Shown: in pieces, positions 1 to 12,180 of the stretch
Position numbering within the stretch: the stretch's first letter is position 1
Layout of the letters: each line of letters starts with the position of its first letter
Assembly (NCBI GenBank): GCA_963693365.1
Contig: CAVNZM010000016.1
Coordinates: forward strand, 868,001-932,000
Length of the DNA: 64,000 nucleotides
Source of the DNA: Amoebidium appalachense
Lineage: Eukaryota; Ichthyosporea
Direction: 5' to 3'
The notes under the pieces: model-generated
What the model was told of the DNA's origin: nothing
The model's database searches: none
Seen by the model: the letters and a program-made list of their open reading frames with translations, nothing else
Program-made: the position numbers and the translations under genes

Positions 1-451
1 CAAAACAGCCACGTGCACCGGCACACTCCGGTGTACAGAACAATAATATGCACATGCGTCACTGTAATATCATGTATGCGCATGCCGCACAAGGTTTAGG
101 AGACCACCACAGTATATACTATTTTCTTTTGGTTGATATCCATGTAGGAATGGTGTGTTGCAGTTGTCATGATCAGCCTGAGGCAGGCACGTGCACTCAC
201 TGAATCACTAGAACTCATGAATAAAAAATACATTCGCTAAAAACGGCAAGGTAAATTTGGGGCCAAGCTATTATTTCCCCCTTTTAAACGTTTTTTTAGC
301 TCCAAGAACTTCGACGCCAAAATTTCTATATTTGGCCATCGTATATGATAATGAACACGTGTACTTAAATTAAAGTAGTTATATAAATATGAGCGGCCCG
401 TTACAAATACAGTGACGAAAAACAGTGACCCACGAGCAGTTTTTCTTTCTA

Positions 452-498
<47 letters not shown>

Positions 499-1710
499 AC
501 ACACACACCAGACACACACACCACCACCACGGTGACCACCACCACCACCACCACCACCACTCACCCCTTAAAAAAACCACACACATACGTGCACGTGTAC
601 ACACACACACAGAACACCACCACCACCTCCACTGGACCCCATTTCCTCGTTGTTTTCTTAAGCCTTCAGACCAGTCCTGCACACTGGAGTTAAACAATTG
701 AATTCACCTAGGCTGACATGCATCCACCCCCGCCTTCCACTTCCCTCCCCCCCCCACCCCCTCCCCCCACCCCCCCCACCCCCACCCCCTCCCCCTCGAT
801 GAAGAAGGGCCCCCGTAAGCCTTGGGGGGGGGGGGGGGAGGGGGGGGGAAGGGGAAGGGGGGAGCTCTTGAGCCTCCGGGTAGGGAAGTGGGGTCCGGGG
901 ATCCGGAGAGGGGAGGGGGGGGGGGGGGGGGGGGAAGGGGGCATATAATATTGGGCCTAGATATCATAGTATGGGGCCCCGGGGGAGGGAGAGGTGGGGG
1001 GGGAGGGGGGAGGATCCACGGGAAAGACCTTTAGGTGCATGTTCTTATTTATACCCCCTTCGAATCATCCCCCCTCCTCCCCCCCCCCTCCCCCCCCCTG
1101 AGTGCAGGCCGTGACGTAGCTACGATAACCCTGCAGAAGGCAACAAAAATGTATTAATTACTAGCACTATACATGTGTTCATAGTGCAGCTTGCACCACG
1201 TATGATCTCAGCAACTTTAAAGTAGTCACAAAGTTTAGTTATTTTCATTATTTTCATTGCTCTGAACTCTATTACTCTGAAATGATCACCGTGCATGTGC
1301 CGCAAGATAACAACCCTATATGTGTGCAGCTGCTGCCTGCAGGTTAGACTCGCTGAAAAGACAATTGTCAGTGTGCATCCGACGCTTGCAGCTGCAGCTA
1401 GCCTCTGCAACATTAATACTTGCCAAGTGAATGCTCTTACACTTGATCATCATTCACTCAAAAAACCGAGGACCGACAGATTAAATATTAATGTCGATCC
1501 GAATGATCAGCAAGTGTCTATGCGTACTACTATATATACACACACGTAAAATGCGAAGCTATCAGTTACAAGGCACACCTGCTGCACTGGCACACATACA
1601 CATACACACCGGCAGATCGATGCTGTCAAAATTTACTTTCATGTACTTCGTAGGTCCGACACAGGTGCACATGAACACGTACATATGTACAAGCCGCGCA
1701 CACACCACAC

Positions 1711-1756
<46 letters not shown>

Positions 1757-1826
1757 CGCACACACGCACACACGCACACACGCACGCACGCACGCACACA
1801 CACACACACACGCACGCACGCGCGCG

Positions 1827-1891
<65 letters not shown>

Positions 1892-2215
1892 CACACACAC
1901 ACACACACACATCACTGGGTGCGCTCGCTGGGGATTAGTTTTTTGGCACGCTGTTGACTTTATCGTGTGTTTATTATTTGCTATTTATTGGCCAGCGGCC
2001 AACATTTAAAAATATACTATATACCTAAAAATAGATACTGACTACGGCCAGCAGACATTATACACCTTCCAGGACACATTAACACCAATAGTCTAACACA
2101 CCATACTCTCGATCACAAAGAATTCCTAACAAACAGAGAAAAGTGCAAAGGCTCTGTACTATTACTCAGATTCTAAATTTTAATTCTTTACAGTAAACTT
2201 CGGAATGAAAGCTAG

Positions 2216-2252
<37 letters not shown>

Positions 2253-2338
2253 CCCCTAACATGACTGTACGAAGAACAGGTATAACTTGAAGCACTACAA
2301 CACATATGAGATCCGTTACATTGGTGTACATTCCAATA
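1..2338. repeat. Gene-free repeat-rich stretch
   Basis: No gene is supported here. The stretch holds a poly-C run at about 453-484 running directly into (AC)n, CCA repeats (520-560), C-rich/G-rich blocks (720-1100), a long (CA)n array with CG-rich interruptions (about 1720-1912) and poly-C at 2216-2248. Open frames in it encode only poly-Pro/Gly or His-Thr/Cys-Val repeats and are artefacts of simple sequence. The last 100 bases (2240-2338) are the 3' flank of the minus-strand transposon-like gene. Confidence 0.8.
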
Positions 2339-3940
2339 TTAGACACTAGTTTGGCTACTCTGACTACTCTGAGATCCTGATTGGCTGCCTGCAGACTTGC
2401 GGCCACGATTACTTTGCTTTCGATCGTGCCATTGCAGCTGCGTCTCTCCAGCAGGTGGCAACGCCAGGCCCAGCACAGCAGATGCACGAGAAGGGGGTGG
2501 GAACTGCCCACCAGCCGAGGGCTGGCCCACATGGCCCAAGTAAGGATGGGGACCGTGCTGCGGCAGTAGCCCAGGCATGGGGAAGGCAGGGCCGGGCTGA
2601 GGCGGCATGATGCCCCACGGTGGGGGCCAGCCATGTGGGTGGTGCGGGCCTGGATGGGGTGCAGGGGGCATGTGCGGCACATGGCCCTGCTGCATGTCAA
2701 GCGCGGGTGCTGGTGGCATGGCATCCTGATTGGCTGCAACCCAACGTGGGCAGCTCTTGGCCCGATTGGAGCCGGGGCAGCCCTTGCCCTGGCGGCCACA
2801 CGTCTTGCAGGTCTTGGGGGCTCTCTGGGGTGGCTGCATAGGAGGGGGCACCGGCAAATCCATCTGCAGGGGCCCCTCAGGGCCAATGTTGCGATGCTTT
2901 TTGCCCACTAGCATGGGCAAGGGCCGCTCACGCTGCGCCCCTGCATCGACACCGTCTGGAACAGGGAGGGGTGGCAAGGGGGCAGGCCGTATGGTTGCTG
3001 GCACAGCGTCTGCCCTCTCCTCGCGCATACGCTTGCGGTGATCTGCCAGGCCCTCGTGTGTGGAGCGCTGTGCATGTGCCGTCTGCCAGGTCTTCCACTT
3101 GTCGAAATGCTTCTTGATGTAGGCCGCATCCTTCATGTAGATTCCCCCAGCCACAGAGGCAGCCTTGTTGAAGTCTTGGGCCAAAGCCTCGAACAGCTGG
3201 CCGTTGGGCTTTGCATGTGCCTTGTAGGTGCCCAGGAGCAGCGTGCTGAATAGCTTGCGCTCCTGAGGGGTAAGCACCGGAAGGAAGGGGATGGCCACAT
3301 GTTGCTTCTGCGCCAGGAACTTGTAGTCGCCCCTCAGTGCAGGGTCCGGCTGTGGTGCACCACGCGCCACCTGGTTGCCCCCCCCCCATGGCAGCACCGT
3401 CACCCTCCTCGACCTCACAGTCCTCTGGCCCGCCCATCACGCCATTGGCTGCAGGCTCGATGTTTATCAGACGGAGGTGGGGGTGCGGGCACCGCAACTG
3501 GCTCCTGCGCCGGGGCATTGGCCACACAGGAGAGCGGGGCAAAGTTGAAGTACTCCTCCGGTAGCTTGTAGCAGCCTACGGGTACCCACTGGGGGTCGAG
3601 GTGATGGCCGTACAGCATCAGCGCCAGTGCCTCCATGTCGTCAACAATCCAGGGGCTGTAGTGGGGGGGCCCCGATGCCTGGCCCAGGCGGTTGCGGTAG
3701 TGTGCACGCAGGTTGTGGCGGTGGCGCCTATTGGACATGGTGGCGTCCAGCAGGCGCAGCGACATGCGTGTGGCCCCAAAGTGGGTGGCCAGGGGGTTGT
3801 GCACTGCCCCCTCCACCTCGTTGGTGCCCCGGATGCAGCGGTAGCGCATGAGCCCATCTGCGTCGGCAGTGGTCTCGTAGTAGAGGGGCAGGCCGGGGGG
3901 GGTCCGACAGACAGCCATTTTGGGCGTGTTCGAGCAGCGA
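2339..3940 (-). CDS. Exon 6: RGTN motif domain and C-terminal zinc knuckle, frameshifted
   Basis: Acceptor CCCCACAG at 3941. Starts with a HAQNGCLSDPP motif, then RCIRGTNEVEGAVH (possible third acidic residue of the DDE-like core), then a Pro-rich region, a helical block with a QKQHVAIPFLPVLT segment and a C-terminal CKTCGRQGKGCPGSNRAKSC zinc knuckle, ending in a Ser/Gln-rich tail. The reading frame changes at an 8-base G/C run (3895-3902), near 3479-3483 and at a 10-base C run (3378-3387). The first is certain in direction: one base fewer restores the motif order. Whether these are mutations or sequence errors cannot be told from one copy. Confidence 0.5.
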
Positions 3941-4008
3941 CTGTGGGGGCACAAGCAAACATCAGAGAGATGGGTGGGTGGTGGTGGTGGTAGTGTGTGT
4001 GTATGTGT

Positions 4009-4076
<68 letters not shown>

Positions 4077-4149
4077 TGGGGTTGCTAAGGAAAAAAACGA
4101 GCAGGGAAAGGCAAAAAACAACTGGCTAGGCAGCAAGGGCCGTGCGGGC

Positions 4150-4219
<70 letters not shown>

Positions 4220-4371
4220 ATGTTTGGGGGGGGGGGAGGGGGGGGGGGGGGGGAGGCTAGGGTGTGCGTGTGTGTGCAGATGAACCAAGGATGACAAATA
4301 AGCGAAGAATCTTTTCTGTGGTGGTGGAGTTGTTGGGCGCCTGCAGGGGGAGGGGGGGGGGGGGATGTTGC

Positions 4372-4578
4372 CTCGAGTCTTTCAAAGCCATCCTTCTTGA
4401 ACAGAGGCTTGCCATCCGGTCCGGGCGGCACATCCTTGTAGGTGTTTTTGAACTCCACCAGCCGCGAGACCAGCGTGTATGGGTCGGGAATAACCCGCCG
4501 GATGCGCTCCATGAAGTAGCTCAGGTCGCCGCCCTTGAGCTCGGTTTCAATGTCGATGCCCTTCTGCTCCAGCACCCC
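4372..4578 (-). CDS. Exon 5: helical segment
   Basis: Acceptor CCTCACAG at 4579. Encodes 69 residues from GVLEQKGIDIETE to KKDGFERLE, helix-forming, joined in phase 0 to exon 4. No GT donor exists at the end of the homologous-looking stretch; the best fit is a second GC-type donor, GAG|GCAACA, immediately before a C-run and CT-rich intron. The weak donor makes the 3' end of this exon less certain than the others. Confidence 0.45.
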
Positions 4579-4794
4579 CTGTGAGGCAGGATGCCAATAT
4601 TAATTTACTACGCACACTGCAATTTGGGTTTGGTAGACTTTGATACCTGCCGTTATTGTAGGACCCCTCCCCTCCACCCCCCCCATCTTCTCCCCCAACA
4701 CAAGTAAAAAATGCATGTGGCTATTTCCCCCCACAACCCTACATTATTTCTCTCTAGGCATATGAATAACCCCCACTCTCCCCTCCCCCCCCCC

Positions 4795-4843
<49 letters not shown>

Positions 4844-5047
4844 TTGCCCCCCCCTCTCTCTGAGGCTCAGGCTCTCTCTCTTCCCTCAGAAGTTTTGTCG
4901 AAGGTGTGCATGGTTGTGGGTGGAATGGTGAGTGTGTGCTAACGAGTGTATGTGTGTGTGCGCGTCAGTCACGCATGTTGTTGTTGCCGTTTTTTTTATT
5001 TTTATTTTTTATTTTTTATTTTGGGGGGGGGGGGGGGGGGGGGGCAC

Positions 5048-5688
5048 CTTCACATGTCCGTAATCCTCTTCATTCCACACAAATATTGCCTCGCTGAGTG
5101 CGCGTGCGTACTCAGCCCTGCGGGGGTGTGACTTGTACGTGCCGTCCGCCGTGTTTGCAATGGAGTGGAAGGCGTCATTCAGCACAGTCTGCCACACCAC
5201 CTCCCCAGGCGGTGCCTGGCCCAACATGCCCTCTCTGGGAGCTGCCTCGGGTCCCCCTGGGGCTGCCTCAAGGCCCCCCGGGGCTGCCTGGGGGTCCTGG
5301 GGGGGTGCCTGTGGGCCGGCAAGGGGTTGCTGCTGCTCGGCAGGGGGAGGACTGGCAGGGGGAGGGGCTGGGTCAGGGACCACCGGCACCTCGGCACCTG
5401 GGTCCGGTGGGGGCTGAATGGGCCGTAGCCACTGCAGGTGCACCATCAGCTCAAAGGGCGGCGGGCCCAGCTCTCCCAGGGTCTTGCCCTTGTCGGGGCC
5501 AAAGGGCACCTGCATGGCCGGCGACAGCACCTGATCCACCCGCACCACTGCATGCTTCTTGCCCACCTTCATGCCCCCCCAGCGCTCCGGCTGCACAGCC
5601 AGCACCACCCCGGTGGCTGCTGCAGCATGTGGGCCCCGCCGGGGCACAATCTCAACCCCTTCACCGAGTGCCTTTGCATGAAGCCGCG
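5048..5688 (-). CDS. Exon 4: linker with proline/glutamine-rich stretch
   Basis: Acceptor ACATGCAG at 5689, donor GTGCCCC at 5047. Encodes 213 residues from ARLHAKALGEGVEIV to YGHVK. The N-terminal part is a short conserved-looking segment after the exonuclease, the middle (about residues 80-135) is low-complexity Pro/Ala/Gln with a repeated EAAPGGP unit, and the end (TVLNDAFHSIANTADGTYK) is helical. No catalytic motif seen. The intron starts with a poly-C run two bases after the donor. Confidence 0.5.
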
Positions 5689-5889
5689 CTGCATGTCATA
5701 GAGGGAAGCAAAAAACTCAGCCAAAAAGCCACAGCACCAACGTTTTTCTCTTCGCTCCACAAAAATCAAATGCATATTCCTTAGCAACCCCCTCTCCCCC
5801 CCCCCCCCCCCCCCCTTCTCCCTCCCCCCCCCCCCCCCTCTCCCAGTGCCCAGCTTGTGTGGCACTTGCACGTGTTAACAGTGCTATAG

Positions 5890-5921
<32 letters not shown>

Positions 5922-6012
5922 ACCACCACCACCACCACCAATCACCCCCTCCTTTGATAGCCACCCGACACCCAGCATAACACAACTGGAACACTGGCCC
6001 ATGTGGTCAGCC

Positions 6013-6055
<43 letters not shown>

Positions 6056-6149
6056 TCCCCCCTCCCCCTCTCCTCTGGGGGGCCCACAATCTTTCTATAT
6101 CTGGCATAAGCACATAAGCACTGGGGCAAAAAGCAGGTGGGATACACAC

Positions 6150-6993
6150 CTGACAGGTTTGGCCTATCGACCACGGCCGAGTAGACCTGCAGGGACGCAT
6201 ATGCATCAAGGGCAGCGTAGGTGGCCTGCACCTCTGATAGCGGCTCGTGCCAGTTGGAGCATCGAACAAGTGCCGGCTTGGGCAGCTTCTTGCCTATGAC
6301 CTGGGCAGTGATGTCGGCCAAGCCCCGGGCCGCAGAGGTGATAGCTGCACGGGCATAGCAGAACCGGCCCAGCTCCAGATAGCTGGCCACAGGGGTGCCG
6401 TAGTCCTTGTTGAGGTGGGCCGAGTCCGTGCCGATCTGCTTGCCCACCTTGATGATGCTGGGGTCCCTAAGCAGCGCAATCAGCTCGTCCACCAGCCGCG
6501 CGGGCGGGCTGTGGTTGGGGCCCATGCGTGCCAAGTGGAAGATGTACACGGCCCGTGCGGTGGCAATCTGCAGCGTGCAAACCTTGGACCGCGCCTGGCC
6601 CACCCGATAGACCCACTCGCAGTCCAGCCCCACCACGCGGTGCTGCTGCCCCTCCAGGTCGGCACGAATGGCCGCTGTAGCCACCACCGCCCCCTGGCAG
6701 TCGGTGTACACCGGCTTAGGGTAGTTGGCCGGCAGCTCCAGCCCAGGCAGACCGTCCGTCACGCTTACCAGCGCAGCCTCGTTCAGACGGACGGGGCATT
6801 TTGGCCGGGCTAGGGTTGGAAACATGCGCTCAACAAACGCCCGGTCTTGGCAGCACCGATCTGTGTAGAAGAAGGCCGGGCCCTTGCTGTTGAGCGCCGC
6901 CGTGGTGGCAGAGATGCGCTGGATCACGGGCTCAATCTCCTGGTGGCTGCAGTCCCGTGTAAATACCTGCGCCCGGATCTCTGGGGTGCCGCA
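6150..6993 (-). CDS. Exon 3: second Asp motif and WRN/RNase D-like 3'-5' exonuclease
   Basis: Begins after a CACACAG acceptor at 6994. Early on it has FFYTDRCCQDR, the likely second Asp of the DDE-like core. The exonuclease domain follows: GLDCEW (Exo I, D and E), IKVGKQIGTDSAHL (Exo II, Asp) and YAALDAYASLQVY (Exo III, DEDDy type with Tyr and Asp), the complete DEDDy set. The domain is close in length to WRN-type exonucleases (about 190 residues). The exon ends at 6150 before GTGTGT and joins exon 4 in phase 1. The active-site residues are all present, so this module could be functional even if the rest of the gene is damaged. Confidence 0.7.
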
Positions 6994-7547
6994 CTGTGTG
7001 AGAGGGCATCTCCGAGCAGCCATGCATGTTCTAGCTTCCCTTACCACATGGCCCTTCACGAGACTTCAGTGCCCACACAATCCTTTCCCCCTCCCTCCCC
7101 CCAAACCCATGTGCCCACATACTTTCCCCTCCCTCTCCCCCAAAACCCTTCCCCCTCCTTCCCCCCAAACCCATGTGCCCACATACTTTCCCCAGGCCTC
7201 CCTTTCCCCCAAAATCTTCCCCCCCCCCTCCCCCCTAAACCCATGTACCTACAATCCTTCCCCCTTCCTCCCCCTAAACCCTTGTGATCACAATCCTTTC
7301 CCCCTCTCTGCCTTCCCCCCAAACCCATGTGCCCACGATCCTTCCCCACTCCCCCTCCCCCCAAACCATGGGACAGCCCTCCATATGGCACCTACTGTCC
7401 CCCCCCCCCCCCCCCCCCCACCCCACCCCGGGCCTCTTGCCCTCTCTACCTTCAACCCCGACGGTGGTGTCTCTCCCCCCCCCCCCCCCCCCCCCCTGCA
7501 TCCCTTGCAATCACTGGCCCCTACTCCCATTCTGCTTGGCAGAAGCT

Positions 7548-7613
<66 letters not shown>

Positions 7614-7844
7614 ATTCCCCGCCAAAAGAAAGCTCCACCCCAGCCCACCCCAATCTCTACCCAGCAAAAACACATACACACATATCTGGAGCTTCCTAGT
7701 TTTTGCTCGACAGGGCAAGAATTGTCCCCAAAACCCACATACTACAAACCTCTACTCACAGTGTGCCACCTCATTAAATGTGGAGCCTAAGAGATTTAAA
7801 GGCCCTAGAGGGGGGAGGGGGGGGGGAGGGGGGAGGGGGGGCGT

Positions 7845-7875
<31 letters not shown>

Positions 7876-7961
7876 GTGGGCGTGTGTGGGGGGGGGGGGG
7901 GAGGGGGGAAGGGGGCCTGGGGGAGAGTGGGGGGAGGGGGGGAGAAGAGGAGGGACCACAC

Positions 7962-8152
7962 ACCGCCAAGCTCGTTTACACAAGTCCATAGGCCTCGGTA
8001 CAGAGGCTCCCCATTGATGCCGGTGAGCTTCCCAATTTGGAAGGTGTGGTCGGCCTTGAGCACGTTGTTTACGGGCTTGAGCTGCGTGTCCAGGCTCTGG
8101 TACTTTGCCGTGCGGTCGCTGAACTCAGTATACACGGCACTCAGGTATTTGC
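7962..8152 (-). CDS. Exon 2: DDE-like core, first Asp (ADHTF)
   Basis: Acceptor TTCAG precedes 8152 and the donor GTGTGTGG follows 7962. It encodes 63 residues running GKYLSAVYTEF to NELGG, with the motif KADHTFQIGK, a plausible first catalytic Asp of an RNase H-fold transposase, and a WTCVNELG strand-turn. Phase joins exon 1 by completing a Gly codon and exon 3 at phase 0. The intron after it starts with C-rich sequence containing poly-C and (CA)n. Confidence 0.55.
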
Positions 8153-8536
8153 CTGAACCCCAAGTACTGTTAGAACTCCACCACCCTCCCATCAGGACCA
8201 TCCCCCCCATTCCCTCTAGTCCCTCGTGTTCATCTCACCTCTCTGTATTTTCGTAAGTCTGTATGGCTTTTCCCATCTCAAAAACGCTACACACCCATCT
8301 CCGGCCGTTTGCCCCCCCCCCCCCCCCCCCTCCCCCCCCCTCCCCCCCCCCCCCCCTCCCCCCGCCTCCCGGCGCGCGCAAACCCTCCAAGTCATTGCAC
8401 CAACTTTCACCTTCTTTCCCCTTTGTGCCCCATCTGCAGTTTGTCCCCTGCACGTCCGTTTGCCCTTCCCCCCACACCCTCCTGCCACTACTATAATAAC
8501 CATTAAGTACCGCCACCAAGATCCAGTCTACCACCA

Positions 8537-8579
<43 letters not shown>

Positions 8580-8728
8580 CTCTCCACCTCCTTTCCCCCA
8601 ACACACACAGACACACATGCGCACACCCACCATCTAATTTCAGGCATAACAGTTCTCCACGATTTCCCAAGCACACTCACTGGTACATGGACCGTTATGC
8701 TTTCACCCCTCTGATGATCCCTCTGCCC

Positions 8729-8769
<41 letters not shown>

Positions 8770-8842
8770 ACCACCACCACCACCACCACCATGACTGATT
8801 GCCACCACCACCACCTAATCCATCATGTCCCCCCTCCCCCTC

Positions 8843-8873
<31 letters not shown>

Positions 8874-9119
8874 ACACACGGACCCACAAGTACACGCACA
8901 CTCACAGGCGCACATCCACCACCACACATCCACCACCACCATAATAGAAACTTATTGACCACACTTCCAAAACCCATTTCCAAGTCCCCCCCCCCCCCCT
9001 AAAAAAAAAATAAAAAATAATAAAACAAAACCCTACCAAGCCAACCCAAAAAATGCCCAAGCACGTGCATACAAAACAATGGGGACCATTTACACACCCA
9101 AAATGCAGTGCACACTTGC

Positions 9120-10269
9120 CTGAAGGCACATGTCCAGCGTAACCATTTTTGTCACCAAACGCCGAGAACTTAGCCGCCTGCTCCTCTGGGGGAAGTTCTG
9201 TCAGGCGCTGGTCGTGGGGGCGGAAATCGTTACGCTTTTTGAGTTCATACTTGGTCCAATGCAGCGCCCTCGAGTAATACAGGAGCCGCTGCTCGTCGTA
9301 TCGCTGCTTGTGGAGCTCCGAGAGGAGGGTGGCAAAGGCGTTTGGGCCCACACCTTTGTCTGCCAGTGCACGCAACAATGTTACCACCTTTAGGTCGAGC
9401 CCACTGCGGTGGCTAAGGTAGGCCGGAAACTGATCACGCATGAAGAGTGGAAGGCGTTTAATTGTCTGGGGGTTTGTGCCGGCAAAGTTTTTTTTGCATG
9501 TGTCACAAAAGTACCGGGCCGTGATAATGTAGTAGCAGCTGTCAAAGTCGATAACACGCCGTCCTACGGGGTTGCTCATGAACCCATTGCGAGAAGTACG
9601 GTGTGGGTTGGGGTGGTTGTGGGGGTCCACGTAGTGATCATCGAAGGGGCACGGCACCATGAAACCGGGAGACAACCTTTCCGGAAGCCAGGCAAAACAT
9701 CTGGGTTTGTAGAAAGGCGCTGGATCGCCCCCAAATTTAAAGCCTATAATGGGAGGTGGAAGATGCCACCCCACAGGCGTCTTCTCATCTTTGAGACTCT
9801 CTTTCACTGTGTGCAGGTGCGACTTGATTGTTTCGCCCGCCGCGTCAGAAAACTCCTCTCCACCGTCATCCCCGTCCGTATTATCTTCTCCCTCTTCCTC
9901 CCCTTCATCCTCGTCTACCCGGTACGCATCTGCTGCTGCATTTAGCAAAGGTTCCTCGTCGGGTTGCACCTGTATGTCTGGTGGGTGTGGAGCAGGGGCC
10001 CGATCCATTTCTCTTGGTAACGAATGGACGCTACCTGCCTCAACTACACGGGCCCTTATGTCGGCGGCCTTAGATAGAGGGGGCTGTTCGGGTTGTACGT
10101 TTACGTTTAGTTCCTGCAAAACAGCTTTGTTTGCCGTCCCAAAACCTGCAAAGTTCGCTAAAGGCTGAACAAATGCAGCATCTTTTTTTTTGCGCCCAGC
10201 TCCCTCCCTAGCTCCGCCTGTTTTATGCCCAGGGCGCTGTGTTGTGCCCTTAGGGCAGCCTGGCTTCAT
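9120..10269 (-). CDS. Exon 1: basic N-terminus and DUF6729-like zinc region
   Basis: The start chosen is the ATG at 10269 (MKPGCPKG), preceded by AAA, rather than the longer open frame to 10353. The first 40 residues are rich in Gly, Arg and Lys and include GAREGAGRKKK, the type of linker seen in transposon proteins of this group. An acidic stretch (about residues 125-150) follows. The core has a CPFDDHYVDPHNHPNPH cluster and a FCDTCKKNF pair, a zinc-binding-like arrangement matching DUF6729-type proteins, then a helical region ending in GHVPS. The exon ends at 9120 with CAG followed by GCAAGT, a textbook GC-type donor; the next exon fits in phase (1/2). Product probably binds DNA or acts in transposition. 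Confidence 0.55.
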
Positions 10270-10353
10270 TTTAAACACTTGGGGCCTGGCCCCCTGCCCC
10301 CCTAGTGCGACTACGTTACCGCAAACATTCCCGTATTCCAGTGTGCTCGGCAA

Positions 10354-11708
10354 TGCTGCTCATGGCCTTCCCGGACTGGTTGTGACCAGTAAAGAGCGCG
10401 CCAATTCCTGACCGCCGCCTACAGCAGTGTATGATCTGTTATCCATATTCGGCAAAAGGGGTCTTGCCCAACCAATGGCTTGAATCCTTGTAACTTTGCT
10501 TTATCCATATAAGGTTAGCTGAACACCCCCCCCTCCAATCATACCCCCCCCTTCTCTCTAGTAGTAGCTCCTGGCATGCCGCACCCCCCGGAGCCTGATT
10601 ATAGCCTGTATATGATAAGAGGGGCAGTGGGGGATGCTGGAATGGGGAGGGGAAGAGGGAGGGGAGGGAGAAGGGGGGGGGGGTAGGGGAGGGGGGGAGG
10701 GGGGGGGGGAGGGGGGAGGGGGGAGGCCAGGGGGAGCGGAGCGAGGGGGATTCCGAAATTTTAGGGAAGGAATTCGAAGATCTTATTAAGAGGGGCGGGG
10801 ACCCGGGGGGGGCCGGCGGAGGGGAGCCGGCCGGGGCACCCATTTTTCAATTGCAAGCGCTGTGCATTTACAACGAATATAGCTTACCGCGACGGTACCA
10901 CTACTGTGACGCACAGCAAGAACACCCGGAGACCTAGACACACACTGTGGCACACAAACACACTCACAATGTTTGCACGGTGTGTACTCACACATGTGGC
11001 GGCTGCTTCGCACACCCCGTCGCGCACACACAAGTTTAAAAGCAGACATGCACCCACCGTGTGCCCGCACTGCACACCGATCTCTGACATGCCGTCACCA
11101 TCGCCAGAGGATAGCGTACGCGTGCAGCTTCAATTGCAAGAAGTTCAGCACACCAGTGGACTTCACGTCGGACACAGAGGCAGGCACATGCCGAAACACT
11201 GCTGCAGCAGACGCACGTGTCATAGCAACACACACGGTCACGGACCGCGCCGTGGCACACACACATATTCACTTCAGAGACGGTGCCGAACAAGGCGCCG
11301 GCCTGATCATGACTTCAGTCAGTACTACTGATGTAGTAGCCTCTACTGTTGCCAAACTTTTAAGTACTTTCGAAGCAGTTTTCGGAAGTTTGCCAAATGA
11401 AACGCCCGGTTACGGGAAGGCTTGTACTCCGGGGCCCGGGAGTGGGGCCAGGGGATTGGACTGGTGAGCCGAGGCCCCGAGCCGCAGCCTGCTACTGAAG
11501 GAGGGGCTGAGAGTCCGACGTGGCACCCGTTGGGGGCCCTAAAGTATACATACGTAACGGCCCGGAGTCAGCCGGGGGGATCCGGAGGGGAGGGGGGGGG
11601 GGGGGGTTTGGTGAAACCGTTTTCAGTTCACGGTTCTCCCCCCCCTACCTCTCTCCTTCTCTTCTCTTCCCCCTCCCCCCCGAGTCCGAGCCATATTTAG
11701 CTACCTTT

Positions 11709-11782
<74 letters not shown>

Positions 11783-11889
11783 TAAGCTGCTGATCACTGG
11801 GGGAGAACGAGTACTATTATGATGATTTTCTTCGTGACGGTCCCCCCTACTATCCCCCGCACCCCGCCCCCCCTCCCCCCTACCCCCCC

Positions 11890-11938
<49 letters not shown>

Positions 11939-12051
11939 GGCCCCCGCCAAGGACATGAATGCTGAGAGGCTTGAGTCACGAATACTGAACACATCACGGT
12001 GACCGTGCACGTGGAGTTCCATATTTCACATTCACGGGTGACCCCCCTGCC

Positions 12052-12088
<37 letters not shown>

Positions 12089-12120
12089 CCCCCCCAGTCC
12101 CCCCCGCAGATATAGCTAGC
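10354..12120. repeat. Non-coding, homopolymer-rich
   Basis: No credible gene. Contains a G-rich block (10,660-10,850), a 72-base G run at 11,710-11,781, a poly-C block at about 11,888-11,936 and another at 12,056-12,086. The G run and the later C runs could pair as very long hairpins. The left part may include the 5' flank of the minus-strand transposon-like gene. Confidence 0.7.
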
Positions 12121-12123
12121 TAG

Positions 12124-12180
12124 CACAGCAAAAAAAGTGCGAATCCGGCTCCCGATGATCCCCGATCACGAATTAAGCCA
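12124..12180 (+). repeat. Left terminal inverted repeat
   Basis: Begins CACAGC, then A-run and GTGCGAATC, then CCCGATGATCCCCGATCACG. Pairs with 14,050-14,103. Preceded by TAG. Confidence 0.6.

Larger units (their letters stand above)
2339..10269 (-). mobile_element. Six-exon DUF6729 / DDE-like / 3'-5' exonuclease transposon-type gene
   Basis: Six minus-strand exons (9120-10269, 7962-8152, 6150-6993, 5048-5688, 4372-4578, 2339-3940) join with consistent phases and give about 1,545 residues. In order they carry a basic Gly/Arg motif, a DUF6729-like Cys/His region, an A-D-H-T-F motif, a Y-T-D motif, a WRN/RNase D-type exonuclease, an R-G-T-N-x-x-E-G-x-x-H motif and a C-terminal CxxC zinc knuckle. 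I know this layout from multi-copy, transposon-like genes of invertebrates and fungi; the family name is uncertain. Introns are largely poly-C, poly-G and CA/CT repeats. Three apparent frameshifts in the last exon mean it is either decayed or affected by homopolymer sequencing errors. No terminal repeats were found, so element ends are unknown. Confidence 0.6.

Noticed and set aside
237-2009. Long open frames through poly-C/(CA)n producing poly-Gly, poly-Pro, His-Thr or Cys-Val proteins
   Set aside because: They arise from simple repeats that are open in all frames; no non-repeat protein sequence is included.
10906-11467. Plus-strand frames with Cys/His content as a possible zinc-finger protein
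   Set aside because: No regular C/H spacing, both overlapping frames look equally random, and no splice or promoter context.
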